Shown in pieces: positions 25,868-34,624 of a stretch of DNA of 64,000 bases (position 1 is the stretch's first letter; every line of letters begins with the position of its first letter). The translations under genes and the position numbers were made by a program. Under the pieces are notes generated by a model. That model was not told the origin of the DNA, ran no database searches, and saw nothing but the letters and a program-made list of their open reading frames with translations. Origin of the DNA: Streptomyces termitum (lineage in GTDB: Bacteria > Actinomycetota > Actinomycetes > Streptomycetales > Streptomycetaceae); NCBI RefSeq assembly GCF_014650175.1, contig NZ_BMUL01000008.1, positions 186,001 through 250,000 on the forward strand, given 5' to 3'.

Positions 25868-26872
25868 GTGGCCACCTCCGTCCGGGCGGAGCGGGGCGGC
25901 ACCCCGCCGCCCGCCGCACCGCCCTCCCCCGCCTCCCCGCACGGTCGCCGCACCGGCCCCGGCGGCCTGCGCAGCAGGCTCTACCGGTGGGACGTCAAGG
26001 CGATCCCGTACGTCTTCATCGCCCCCTTCTTCCTCACCTTCGCCGCCTTCGGCCTCTTCCCGCTGCTCTACACCGGCTGGCTCTCGCTCCACCGGGTGGA
26101 GCTGGGCGGCACCCCCGAGTGGAAGGGCCTGGAGAACTACACCTCCCTCGCCACCAGCGAGTTCTTCTGGACCGCGCTGACCAACACCTTCACCATCGGG
26201 GTCATCTCCACCGTCCCCCAGCTGCTGATGGCCCTGGGCCTCGCCCACCTGCTCAACTACAAGCTGCGGGGCCGCGGCTTCTTCCGGGTCGCCGTCCTCG
26301 CCCCGTACGCCACCTCCATCGCGGCGGCGACGCTGGTCTTCGCCCAGCTGTTCAACACCGACTACGGGATGATCAACGGCGTCCTCGACCGGATCGGCGT
26401 CGGCCCGGTCGACTGGAACACCTCCAAGTGGCCCGCCCAGATCGCCATCTCCACCATCGTCACCTGGCGCTGGACCGGCTACAACGCGCTGATCTACCTG
26501 GCCGCCATGCAGGCCGTGCCGCAGGACCTGTACGAGGCCGCCTCCCTGGACGGCGCCTCCCGCTGGCGCCAGTTCATCAGCGTCACCATCCCCTCCATCC
26601 GGCCGACGATCCTCTTCACCGTCATCGTCTCCACCATCGGCGCCACCCAGCTGTTCGGCGAGCCGATGCTCTACGGCGGCAGCGTCGGCATCAGCGGCGG
26701 CAGCGGCCACCAGTTCCAGACCCTGAGCCTCCTGATGTACGAAAAGGGCTGGGTCACCGGCGCGCTGGGCTCCGCCTCGGCCATCGCCTGGGTCATGCTG
26801 GCGCTGCTGCTGCTCATCGGCGGCGTGCAGGCGCTCGTCTCCCGCCACAACCGCAAGAAGCTGGGAGGCTGA
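25868..26872 (+). CDS. cebF: cellobiose ABC transporter permease
   Basis: 334 residues with six predicted membrane helices after a Pro-rich cytoplasmic N-terminus of about 45 residues. The EAA loop that docks the ATPase is present (EAASLDGASRWRQF, then TIPSIRPT). It pairs with CebG. GTG 25868 follows GGAAGGAC. There is no ATPase gene in the operon. In Streptomyces the shared ATPase MsiK, encoded elsewhere, energises this transporter. Confidence 0.92.
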   Translation: MATSVRAERGGTPPPAAPPSPASPHGRRTGPGGLRSRLYRWDVKAIPYVFIAPFFLTFAAFGLFPLLYTGWLSLHRVELGGTPEWKGLENYTSLATSEFFWTALTNTFTIGVISTVPQLLMALGLAHLLNYKLRGRGFFRVAVLAPYATSIAAATLVFAQLFNTDYGMINGVLDRIGVGPVDWNTSKWPAQIAISTIVTWRWTGYNALIYLAAMQAVPQDLYEAASLDGASRWRQFISVTIPSIRPTILFTVIVSTIGATQLFGEPMLYGGSVGISGGSGHQFQTLSLLMYEKGWVTGALGSASAIAWVMLALLLLIGGVQALVSRHNRKKLGG

Positions 26873-26875
26873 CCC

Positions 26876-27802
26876 GTGGCCCGCACCCCCGACACCGCAC
26901 CCCCCGGCACCGCGCCCCGCGCCCCGGCGGAGCCGGCCGGGCGCCCGCCCCGGCGCCGCTTCCGCCAGACCGCCGGCCGCCAGCACCACGCCGGACCGCT
27001 CACCTACGTCCTGCTGGTCGTCGCGGCCCTCGTCTCCCTCTTCCCGCTGTACTGGAACGTGGTCGCCGCCTCGCACACCGGCGACCGGGTCGTCCAGGCT
27101 CCGGCGCCGCTGCTGCCCGGCTCCCGCCTCCTCGACAACCTCAGCTTCGCCTGGGACCAGGTCGACATGGGCGAGGCGCTGGTCAACACCGCGATCGTGG
27201 CGAGCCTGGTGGCCGCCTCCACCGTCCTCTTCTCCACCCTGGCCGGCTTCGCCTTCGCCAAACTCCCCTTCAAGGGACGGGGGATGCTGCTGTCGCTCGT
27301 GGTCGCCACCATGACGATCCCGCCGCAGCTCAGCGTCATCCCGCTGTACCAGATCATCACCGACCTCGGCTGGTTCGACCAGCTCCAGTCGGTCGTCCTG
27401 CCCTCGCTCGTCGCGGCCTTCGGCGTCTTCTTCATGCGCCAGTACCTCCTGGAGGCCCTCCCCGTCGAACTGGTCGAGGCGGCCCGGATGGACGGGGCGC
27501 ACAGCCTCCGGATCATCTGGCACGTCGTCTTCCCGGTCGCCCGCCCGGCCATGGCCGTGCTCGGCATGCTGGTCTTCGTCCAGGCGTGGAACGACTTCTT
27601 CTGGCCGTTCATCGCGCTCACCCCGGACGGCAGCCCGACCCTCCAGGTGGCGCTGGCCGGTCTGGGCGCGGGCAACCACACCGTGGACCACGCCGTGGTG
27701 CTCACCGGCGCGCTGATATCGACCGTGCCGCTGCTGCTGGTCTTCGCCTTCCTCGGCAAGCACATCGTGGGCGGCATCACCGCCGGCGCCGTCAAGAGCT
27801 GA
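26876..27802 (+). CDS. cebG: cellobiose ABC transporter permease
   Basis: 308 residues with six predicted helices and the EAA motif (EAARMDGAHSLRIIW, then FPVARPAM). It begins 3 bp after the cebF stop at GTG 26876, so it is co-translated with CebF, its partner. The AGP-rich N-terminal 40 residues are cytoplasmic. It ends 125 bp before bglC. Confidence 0.92.
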   Translation: MARTPDTAPPGTAPRAPAEPAGRPPRRRFRQTAGRQHHAGPLTYVLLVVAALVSLFPLYWNVVAASHTGDRVVQAPAPLLPGSRLLDNLSFAWDQVDMGEALVNTAIVASLVAASTVLFSTLAGFAFAKLPFKGRGMLLSLVVATMTIPPQLSVIPLYQIITDLGWFDQLQSVVLPSLVAAFGVFFMRQYLLEALPVELVEAARMDGAHSLRIIWHVVFPVARPAMAVLGMLVFVQAWNDFFWPFIALTPDGSPTLQVALAGLGAGNHTVDHAVVLTGALISTVPLLLVFAFLGKHIVGGITAGAVKS

Positions 27803-27912
27803 CCGGCCCCGCCCTCCCCCACTCCCCCCCTTTCTCCGCACCGCCCTTCCCGCCGGGGCGCCCGGTTCCGCCGCATGCGCCGGAGCCGGACGCCCCGGCC
27901 CGTACCCCGCGT

Positions 27913-27926
27913 TGGGAGCGCTCCCC
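27913..27926. promoter_or_regulatory. CebR-type box overlapping the bglC ribosome-binding site
   Basis: TGGGAGCGCTCCCC matches the operator at 13 of 14 bases. Its GGGAG is also the only ribosome-binding sequence for bglC, ending 9 bp before the ATG at 27928. Transcriptional repression here would act as a roadblock inside the operon. Confidence 0.75.
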
Positions 27927-27927
27927 T

Positions 27928-29370
27928 ATGACCGCGTCCGAAACCCGGCCGCTCACCGCCGTCCGCTCGTTCCCCTCCGGCTTCCTCTGGGGCGCGGCCA
28001 CCGCCGCCTACCAGATCGAGGGGGCGGCCCGGGAGGACGGCCGCACGCCGTCCATCTGGGACACCTTCTCGCACACCCCCGGCAAGGTCTTCGAGGGGCA
28101 CACCGGCGACGTGGCCGTCGACCACTACCACCGGTTCCGCGAGGACGTCGCGCTCATGGCCGAACTGGGCCTGAACGCCTACCGGTTCTCCGTCTCCTGG
28201 TCCCGGGTCCAGCCCACCGGCCGGGGCCCGGCCGTCCAGAAGGGCCTGGACTTCTACCGCGCGCTCGTCGACGAGCTGCTCGCCGCCGGGATCGAGCCGG
28301 CCCTCACCCTCTACCACTGGGACCTGCCGCAGGAGTTGGAGGACGCGGGCGGCTGGCCGGAGCGGGCCACCGCCGAGCGGTTCGCCGAGTACGCCGGGAT
28401 CGTCGCCGACGCCGTCGGCGACCGCGTGAAGCGCTGGACGACCCTCAACGAGCCCTGGTGCAGCGCCTTCCTCGGGTACGGCTCCGGCGTCCACGCCCCC
28501 GGCCGCACCGACCCGGTCGCCTCGCTGCGCGCCGCCCACCACCTCAACCTGGGCCACGGCCTCGCCGTCCAGGCGCTGCGCGCCGCCCTGCCGGCGGAGA
28601 GCCAGATCGCCGTCTCGCTCAACCTCCATGAGGTGCGGCCCCGTTCGGACTCCCCCGAGGACCGGGAGGCGGCCCGCCGCATCGACGCGGTCGGCAACCG
28701 GATCTGGCTCGGCCCGATGCTGGAGGGCGCCTACCCGGAGGACCTGTACGCCGACACCCGGCACCTCACCGACTGGTCCTTCGTCCGCGACGGCGACACG
28801 GCGGCGGCGCACCAGCCGCTGGACCTCCTCGCGATCAACTACTACACGCCCACCCTCGTCGCGCACGTCGCCGAGGGCGGGGAGAAGCCGCAGGACGACG
28901 GGCACGGCGACAGCGCGCACTCGCCGTGGCCGGGCGCCGACTCGGTCGCCTTCCACCGCGCCCCCGGCGAGCGGACGGCGATGGGCTGGCCGGTCGACCC
29001 GAGCGGCCTCTACGACCTGCTGCGCCGGGTCTCGGCCGCGTACCCCGAACTGCCGCTGGTGATCAGCGAGAACGGGGCGGCGTACGAGGACGTGGTCGGC
29101 GACGGCGGCGGGGTGCACGACCCGGAGCGCACCGCCTACGTGCACGCGCACCTGGAGGCGGTGCACCGGGCGATGGCCGACGGGGTGGACGTGCGCGGCT
29201 ACTTCCTGTGGTCGCTGCTCGACAACTTCGAGTGGGCGTACGGGTACGCGAAGCGGTTCGGGATGGTCCGGGTGGACTACGACACCCTGGAGCGCACCCC
29301 GAAGTCGAGCGCCCTGTGGTACGCCCGGGTGGCCCGCTCGGGCGAGCTGCACGCCCCCGGCGCGGACTGA
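27928..29370 (+). CDS. bglC: GH1 beta-glucosidase (cytoplasmic)
   Basis: 480 residues, the standard GH1 length, without signal peptide. The N-terminal signature FLWGAATAAYQIEG is at 20-32. The acid/base is Glu175 in TLNEP and the nucleophile is Glu381 in ISENG. The aglycone-side FLWSLLDNFEWAYGY is near the C-terminus. It hydrolyses imported cellobiose and cellotriose to glucose. It closes the cebEFG cluster and carries its own CebR box at the start codon. Confidence 0.94.
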   Translation: MTASETRPLTAVRSFPSGFLWGAATAAYQIEGAAREDGRTPSIWDTFSHTPGKVFEGHTGDVAVDHYHRFREDVALMAELGLNAYRFSVSWSRVQPTGRGPAVQKGLDFYRALVDELLAAGIEPALTLYHWDLPQELEDAGGWPERATAERFAEYAGIVADAVGDRVKRWTTLNEPWCSAFLGYGSGVHAPGRTDPVASLRAAHHLNLGHGLAVQALRAALPAESQIAVSLNLHEVRPRSDSPEDREAARRIDAVGNRIWLGPMLEGAYPEDLYADTRHLTDWSFVRDGDTAAAHQPLDLLAINYYTPTLVAHVAEGGEKPQDDGHGDSAHSPWPGADSVAFHRAPGERTAMGWPVDPSGLYDLLRRVSAAYPELPLVISENGAAYEDVVGDGGGVHDPERTAYVHAHLEAVHRAMADGVDVRGYFLWSLLDNFEWAYGYAKRFGMVRVDYDTLERTPKSSALWYARVARSGELHAPGAD

Positions 29371-29485
29371 CCCGCACGCGGCGGGGGCCGCGCCGACGGC
29401 CGGGCGGCGGGGCGCGGACCGGGACTGCCCGGCCGCGTTCGAACGCGCCCCGCCCGGCTCCGGCGTGCCGGTAGGGTGGCTCTCC

Positions 29486-30370
29486 GTGACCCCCCTGCGA
29501 TTCCGCCGACGCGCCGCGGTCTCCGGTGCCGCGCTGGCCGCGGCCCTCCTCGTCGCCACCCCCGCTCCCCTCCCCGACCCCGGTCCGGGACCCGCCGCCC
29601 CGGCCGCGGCGCCCGTGGCGAGAGCCCTGACGGTGATCGCCCATCGCGGCGCGTCGGCGGCGGCGCCCGAGAACACGCTGGTCTCGGACGAGGTGGCGCG
29701 GCGGTCCGGGGCGGAGTGGATCGAGAACGACGTGCAGCCGAGCCGGGACGGGGTGCCGTACGTGGTGCACGACGCGACGGTGGACCGGACGACCGACGGG
29801 TCGGGCCCGGTCCGGTCGCTGACCTCGGCGCGGCTGGACGCGCTGGACGCCGGTTCCTGGTTCGCCCCGTCCTTCGCGGGCGCCCGGGTGCCGACGCTGG
29901 CGGCGCAGTTGGCGGACCTGCGGACGCGGGGCGGACGGCTGCTCCTGGAGATCAAGGGGCCGCACTCCCGCGCGGAGGTGGCGCGGATCGTGCGGGACGT
30001 CTGGGAGCAGCGGATAGCGCGGCGGGTGATGGTGCAGAGCTTCGACCCGGCGTCGCTGCGGTACGTGCGGGAGCTGGCGCCGGAGCTGCCGAGGGCGCTG
30101 CTGCGGGAACGGCTCGACGCGGATCCGGTGGCGGTGGCCCGGGAGCTGGGGCTGTCCGCGTACAACGTCTCGTACCGGGGTCTCTCGGCCCGTACCGGGG
30201 TGGTCGCGGAGCTGCGCGCGGCCGGGGTGGCGGTGGACGTGTGGACGGTGGACGATCCGGAGCGCTGGCGGGTGCTGGCCGGTCTCGGCGTGACCGGGGT
30301 GATCACCGACCGGCCGGCGGAGCTGGCGGGGTGGAACGCGGCGCGCCGGGGGCCGGGCCCGTCTCGGTGA
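29486..30370 (+). CDS. secreted glycerophosphodiester phosphodiesterase
   Basis: 294 residues. The signal sequence (Arg-rich, then AAVSGAALAAALLVATPAP) suggests export, possibly through Tat because of RFRRR. The GDPD domain starts at VIAHRGASAAAPENT (catalytic His and Arg, then Glu), with the metal-site WIENDVQ, the second catalytic HDATVDRTTDG and LLLEIKG. It releases sn-glycerol 3-phosphate from glycerophosphodiesters, a phosphate-scavenging reaction. GTG 29486 follows GGGTGG. Its stop lies inside a hairpin shared with the convergent terpene gene. Confidence 0.88.
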   Translation: MTPLRFRRRAAVSGAALAAALLVATPAPLPDPGPGPAAPAAAPVARALTVIAHRGASAAAPENTLVSDEVARRSGAEWIENDVQPSRDGVPYVVHDATVDRTTDGSGPVRSLTSARLDALDAGSWFAPSFAGARVPTLAAQLADLRTRGGRLLLEIKGPHSRAEVARIVRDVWEQRIARRVMVQSFDPASLRYVRELAPELPRALLRERLDADPVAVARELGLSAYNVSYRGLSARTGVVAELRAAGVAVDVWTVDDPERWRVLAGLGVTGVITDRPAELAGWNAARRGPGPSR

Positions 30371-30383
30371 CGGGGCCCGGCCC
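30351..30383. terminator. hairpin between the GDPD gene and the convergent terpene operon
   Basis: GGCCGGGCCCGTC pairs with GACGGGGCCCGGCC (one bulged base) around a 5-nt loop, with the GDPD stop inside the hairpin. Confidence 0.6.
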
Positions 30384-30403
30384 GGGGTCGTACGCGCGGT
30401 GGA

Positions 30404-31297
30404 TCAGACGCGGTCGGCGGCGATCAGCACGTACTGGAAGGAGCCGTCCTTGTAGGACTCGATGAAGGCCTCCTCGATGCCGGTGACCAGCGAGGAGGTG
30501 GCGCGCAGCTCCCAGTAGGGCAGCGTGTCGGGGGTGAGGTCGATGACGGCCTGGGGCACCAGGCGGTTGTCGGCCATGGCCTTGAGGTACTCGCGGCGCG
30601 AGTGGATGTTGCACTCGAAGTGGGCGTTGATCTGGGAGACCCACTTGGAGGGCTGGCCGTACTTGGGGTTCCAGCAGCCGGTGATGGTGACGTAGCGGCC
30701 GCCGACCTTGAGGAAGCGGGAGTGCTCGGCCATCAGGTCGTCGAGGTCGACGTACATGCTGGACTCGTTGTTCCAGGAGGCCGCGACGGAGCCCTTCTCG
30801 AACGGGGTGTCGAGCATGTTGCAGACCTGGGCGCGGACGTGGCCGTCGATGCCCAGTTCCCGCGCGCGGTTGTTGCCGAAGTCGGCCTGGGTGGTGGAGA
30901 GCGTGACGCCCTCGACCTTGCAGCCGAAGCGCTGGTGGGCCATGACGCTGGAGCCGCCGCGGCCGCAGCCGGCGTCGACGAGGGTGTCCTCGGCGGTGAT
31001 GGGGCCGAGGTGGTCGAGGAGGACCTCGGCCTGGGCGGACTCCAGGCGGTGCAGTTCGGCGACGAGCTTCTTCTCGTACTCGCTGTCCTCGGGGCCGCCG
31101 AGGGAGGCGTGGTCGACGGCGCCGATGCCGTAGTGGTGGTGGTAGAGGCCGTCCACATCACCGAGGCGCAGGTTCACGGGCCGGGCTTCGGCGTTCCAGT
31201 AGCGGGCGATGTCGCCCTGGTACGGGGTGGCCGGGCCGGGGATGAGCGCGGAGGCGGCGTCGGTGGCGGTCAGCTCGGTTGTCACAGGGGAATCCAT
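30404..31297 (-). CDS. geranyl diphosphate 2-C-methyltransferase
   Basis: 297 residues, the family length. The SAM-binding motif VDAGCGRGG is at about 108-115. The long C-terminal signature (VSQINAHFECNIHSRREYL, LTPDTLPYWELRATSSLVTG, ending FQYVLIAADRV) is essentially diagnostic of GPP methyltransferase. It adds a methyl group to C2 of geranyl diphosphate, making the C11 substrate of 2-methylisoborneol synthase. It begins 3 bp after the synthase stop, last in the encapsulin-terpene operon. The ATG at 31297 lacks a strong ribosome-binding site, so coupling to the synthase is likely. Confidence 0.95.
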   Translation of the reverse strand: MDSPVTTELTATDAASALIPGPATPYQGDIARYWNAEARPVNLRLGDVDGLYHHHYGIGAVDHASLGGPEDSEYEKKLVAELHRLESAQAEVLLDHLGPITAEDTLVDAGCGRGGSSVMAHQRFGCKVEGVTLSTTQADFGNNRARELGIDGHVRAQVCNMLDTPFEKGSVAASWNNESSMYVDLDDLMAEHSRFLKVGGRYVTITGCWNPKYGQPSKWVSQINAHFECNIHSRREYLKAMADNRLVPQAVIDLTPDTLPYWELRATSSLVTGIEEAFIESYKDGSFQYVLIAADRV

Positions 31298-31300
31298 TTC

Positions 31301-32545
31301 TTACCAGAAATCGGGCAGGCTGTAGCGGAACGTGTTGGTCTGGTGCCAGTAGTGGTTGCCGTCGACCCAGGTGGCGACGCCCTTGAGGAAGCGCAGCACG
31401 GTGGGGACGGGCAGGGCGGCGGCCAGTTCGGCGGCGGCGGCCTCGAAGGCGTGCATGAGGTCGTTGTGGACCTCGACGGCCTTGAGGTAGGCGTCGCGCT
31501 CGGAGAGCTTCTCGCGCTCGGCGAGCACCACCGGAAGGTTCAGGTGGACGCCGGGGATGTCGAGTTCCTTGGTGTAGGAGTACAGGTCGTTGACGATGGT
31601 GGTCGCGTTGCCCGCGAGGGCGATGACCCGCTGCGTCTCGGGGCGGGCGTGCAGGTCCGCCGGGAGTTCGTAGCCGCCGACGGCGTCGGTGATGGTGGGG
31701 CAGGGGCGGAAGTTGTTGAACTGGCGCATGGCCAGGTACTCCCACACCTCCGGCATGTACGAGGTCTCGGTCCAGGCCGCCTCGGCGAGGTAGCCCATGT
31801 GGAGCCGGGCCATGTCGTGCCGGAAGCGGTCCGCCTGGGAGGGCGAGGACGCGCGGACGAAGTAGTCCATGGCGGAGCGGTAGGCGCGGCGCGGGGCGTC
31901 CGAGCCGAGCGAGTCCGCCCACGCCGGGGCGTACTCCGGGGTGGTGTGGACGGGGTCGAGGGCGGTGTGGGCGAGGAGGAGGCGCCCGCCGAGACCGACC
32001 GGGGAGCCGCCGAGGTCCTCGCAGTAGCAGTCGTCGACGGCGTTCTCCGCGACCATGAGCCGGGTGGCGAGCATGAGGTGGTCGACGGTGGGGGCGTCGG
32101 GGTGGCAGGCCACCATGTAACGCCCGACGGAGAAGCCGTCGAACTGGCCCTCCCACTCCTCCGGGTAGAGCTGGATCTCGTCGACCGCCCAGTCCTTGAT
32201 GCGGCGGCTGACCTCCTCGACCCGGACGGGGTCGGGCTCCTGGATCGGGTGGAAGTAGAGGCCGGGGATGGGGTGGCCCTGCTCCGCCGTGGTGGCGGCC
32301 GGGTCCGGCGCGGGGGCCGGGTCCGGGAGGGCCGGGGCCTCGGCCCGGCGGGCCAGCGAGACGCTGGTGGCGCCGAGTCCGCTGGGGCCGCCGGGAATCC
32401 AGCGCGGCGCCGCCGCCGGCTCGGCCCGCGGCGCGGGCGGCGCGTCGGGCGTGCCGGTGAGGGCCTGGAGGAGGAGGTCGGCGCCGAGGCGGGCCGCCGC
32501 GGCGGGCGGGCCCGCCGGGAGGGGGGAGAGCCCGGGGTCGGGCAT
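31301..32545 (-). CDS. 2-methylisoborneol synthase (terpene cyclase)
   Basis: 414 residues. Residues 1 to about 95 are a disordered Pro/Ala-rich tail holding PGGPSGLGATS at 51-61. The class I cyclase domain follows, with the metal motif DDCYCED (171-177) and the NSE motif NDLYSYTKE (319-327). The end HYWHQTNTFRYSLPDFW is typical of this enzyme. It cyclises 2-methyl-GPP to 2-methylisoborneol, the earthy odorant. In related Streptomyces the N-terminal tail loads the enzyme into the family 2B encapsulin encoded just upstream; the GPSGLG patch is a reasonable candidate. AAGGAG lies 6 bp before ATG 32545. Confidence 0.95.
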   Translation of the reverse strand: MPDPGLSPLPAGPPAAAARLGADLLLQALTGTPDAPPAPRAEPAAAPRWIPGGPSGLGATSVSLARRAEAPALPDPAPAPDPAATTAEQGHPIPGLYFHPIQEPDPVRVEEVSRRIKDWAVDEIQLYPEEWEGQFDGFSVGRYMVACHPDAPTVDHLMLATRLMVAENAVDDCYCEDLGGSPVGLGGRLLLAHTALDPVHTTPEYAPAWADSLGSDAPRRAYRSAMDYFVRASSPSQADRFRHDMARLHMGYLAEAAWTETSYMPEVWEYLAMRQFNNFRPCPTITDAVGGYELPADLHARPETQRVIALAGNATTIVNDLYSYTKELDIPGVHLNLPVVLAEREKLSERDAYLKAVEVHNDLMHAFEAAAAELAAALPVPTVLRFLKGVATWVDGNHYWHQTNTFRYSLPDFW

Positions 32546-32661
32546 CCGTAGCTCCTTGCTGCGTGGGTGGGGCCGTCCCGGATCCCGGGCGGGGTGCCCG
32601 GGCCGGGTGGGTCCGGGCCGGCGAACCTGCGGACGGGTCCGCCGGGTCCGCCGGGTCCGGG

Positions 32662-34071
32662 TCAGTCGCGGCGGCGGGCGATCTGCACGTTCTCCATCAC
32701 GCCGAGCGCGTCGGGCACGAGGACGGCGGCGGAGTAGTAGGTCGTGACGAGGTACGACATGATCGCCTGCTCGCTGATGCCCATGAAGCGGACGGAGAGG
32801 CCGGGCTCGTACTCCTCCGGGAGGCCGGTCTGGCGCAGGCCGACGACGCCCTGGTTCTCCTCGCCGGTGCGCATGGCGATGATGGAGCTGGTCTGCTCCT
32901 TGGTGATCGGGATCTTGTTGCAGGGCAGGATCGGGACGCCGCGCCAGGCCGGGACGGACTGGCCGCCGAGGTCGACGTGGTCCGGGTAGAGGCCCCGGGC
33001 GTTGAACTCGCGGCCGATGGCGGCGATGGTGCGCGGGTGGGCGAGGAAGAGCTTGGTGCCCCGGCGGCGGGAGAGCAGCTCGTCCATGTCGTCCGGGGTG
33101 GGCGGGCCGGAGTGGGTCTGGATGCGCTGCTTGAAGTCGGCGTTGTGGAGGAGGCCGAACTCGCGGTTGTTGACGAGCTCGTGCTCCTGGCGCTCGCGCA
33201 GGGCCTCGATGGTCAGGCGGAGCTGCTCCTCCGTCTGGTTCATCGGGCCGTTGTAGAGGTCGGCGACGCGGGTGTGGACCTTGAGGATGGTCTGGGCGAC
33301 GGAGAGCTCGTACTCGCGCGGCTTGAGCTCGTAGTCGACGAAGGCGCCGGGGAGGACGGCCTCGCCGATGTGCCCGGAGGACATGGCGATCTCGGCCTCG
33401 CCGTGCTTGTTCTGCGCCTGGTCCGGGAGGCTGCTGAAGGTCTCGATGTGGGCCTGGAGGGCCGGCGAGGAGGCCAGCACGGAGGCGAAGTCCGCGCGGG
33501 AGAGGGTGAGCAGGGTGCCGGAGGTCTCGGCGGTGGCCGTGTAGTCCCAGGTGGCGTCGGCGTCCAGCAGGGAGTTCTCGCCGAAGCGGTCGCCGTCGCC
33601 GAGGACGGCCACGGCGACGTCGTCGCCGTAGGGGCCCTCGGAGGTCTGGCTGACGCGGCCGTGGGCGAGGAGGTGGATCTCGGAGGCGGCGTTGCCCCGG
33701 GTGACGATGATGTCGCCGGCGGAGAAGTCGCGCTGGACGCAGCGGTCGGCGAGCGCGGTGAGGACGTCGATGTCCTCGAAGCCGCGCAGCAGGGCGAGTT
33801 CACCGAGCTCGCGGGGGATGACACGGACCGTGGCGCCGTCCTGGACGAACTCCACGCGCCCGTCGCCGACGGTGTAGCTGAGCCGGCGGTTGACCCGGTA
33901 GGCGCCACCCTTGGTCTCCACCCAGGGGAGCATGCGCAGCAGCCACCGGGAGGTGATCTCCTGCATCTGCGGGGCGGACTTGGTGGTGGTGGCGAGGTTC
34001 CGTGCGGCGTGCGTGCTGAGGGACTGCTGCGGGGGTGCCGCCTGGGCTTCCGGGTTGGTGTCGACGGTCAT
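32662..34071 (-). CDS. eshA: family 2B encapsulin shell protein with cyclic-nucleotide-binding-like insert
   Basis: 469 residues. HK97-fold shell sequence at about 35-90 and 220-469 (VADLYNGPMNQTEEQLRL, LPCNKIPITKEQTSSI, GISEQAIMSYLVTTYYSAAV) is interrupted by a Crp/Fnr-like cyclic-nucleotide-binding domain at about 92-215. That domain has FGENSLL but not the usual phosphate-contacting Arg of the binding cassette, so ligand binding is uncertain. EshA of S. griseus is the prototype. The shell protein self-assembles into a nanocompartment, with the downstream terpene cyclase as expected cargo. GAAGGAGAG lies 9 bp before ATG 34071. Often misannotated as a Crp/Fnr regulator. Confidence 0.92.
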   Translation of the reverse strand: MTVDTNPEAQAAPPQQSLSTHAARNLATTTKSAPQMQEITSRWLLRMLPWVETKGGAYRVNRRLSYTVGDGRVEFVQDGATVRVIPRELGELALLRGFEDIDVLTALADRCVQRDFSAGDIIVTRGNAASEIHLLAHGRVSQTSEGPYGDDVAVAVLGDGDRFGENSLLDADATWDYTATAETSGTLLTLSRADFASVLASSPALQAHIETFSSLPDQAQNKHGEAEIAMSSGHIGEAVLPGAFVDYELKPREYELSVAQTILKVHTRVADLYNGPMNQTEEQLRLTIEALRERQEHELVNNREFGLLHNADFKQRIQTHSGPPTPDDMDELLSRRRGTKLFLAHPRTIAAIGREFNARGLYPDHVDLGGQSVPAWRGVPILPCNKIPITKEQTSSIIAMRTGEENQGVVGLRQTGLPEEYEPGLSVRFMGISEQAIMSYLVTTYYSAAVLVPDALGVMENVQIARRRD

Positions 34072-34497
34072 CGGAGCGGGCTCTCCTTCGAGCAGGGTGT
34101 GAACGGGCACGGCGGCACGCCGGTCCGGTCGACGAGGAGGAATGGGGGCGATCTGGTCATCCGTCCAGATCCCGGGGAACAGTAACGGCCCGTCGAAGCT
34201 CTCCGCCCGGCGGCGGAGGGGCATTAACTCGATGCGGTGATCTTGGTTCGGGTCCGGTTTGCCCCTCGACCCGGCGACTTTCCGCCATGCGCTCCGGAGG
34301 GGTCGGAGGGTGTGGGCCGGTGGAGGCTCCGGGGCCGCTCCGCCACCCGGACGGACCGCACGCTTTCCGGCCAGCTTCGGTACGCCGACGGCACCTTGAC
34401 AACCTGCCATTCCCGTCACACAAGTCAACGGCGGGCGTCAATCGGGGTTCCGCGGGGCCGGAGGAGCGGCGGCCGGTTCACGCCTCCGCAGGTCGCT

Positions 34498-34514
34498 ATA
34501 CCCCTGGCAGGTAT
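34498..34514. promoter_or_regulatory. weak CsoR-like site
   Basis: ATACCCCTGGCAGGTAT has ATACC/GGTAT arms like the main copper-repressor box 79 bp downstream, but a poorer core. Confidence 0.4.
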
Positions 34515-34576
34515 CTGCAACCCTCGGGAGCCCCTTGCCCGCACCCGGCCCGGCGGGTATACATGAACGCGAGGCA

Positions 34577-34595
34577 CATACCCCCCGGGGGTATG
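34577..34595. promoter_or_regulatory. CsoR-type copper-repressor operator
   Basis: CATACCCCC-C-GGGGGTATG is a perfect 9-bp inverted repeat around one base, matching the C/G-tract palindrome bound by CsoR, the copper-sensing repressor of actinomycetes. It ends 29 bp before the copZ-like start. Confidence 0.78.
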
Positions 34596-34624
34596 GTTCG
34601 ACGAGGAACGACACGGAGGTCCCC

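Larger units (their letters stand above)
34072..34624. promoter_or_regulatory. 553-bp divergent region between eshA and copZ-like gene
   Basis: No gene is seen. The left part should hold the eshA promoter, but I cannot point to clear -35/-10 boxes. TTGACA at 34396-34401 faces copZ. The right end carries a strong CsoR-type palindrome and a weaker copy. Confidence 0.5.

Noticed and set aside
24397..29370. one long frame joining the ceb region with bglC
   Set aside because: Its first two thirds are Arg/His-rich out-of-frame sequence over cebEFG. Only the last part, from 27928, is the real bglC.
32662..34071. a Crp/Fnr transcription factor
   Set aside because: There is a cyclic-nucleotide domain but no helix-turn-helix; the rest matches the encapsulin shell fold.
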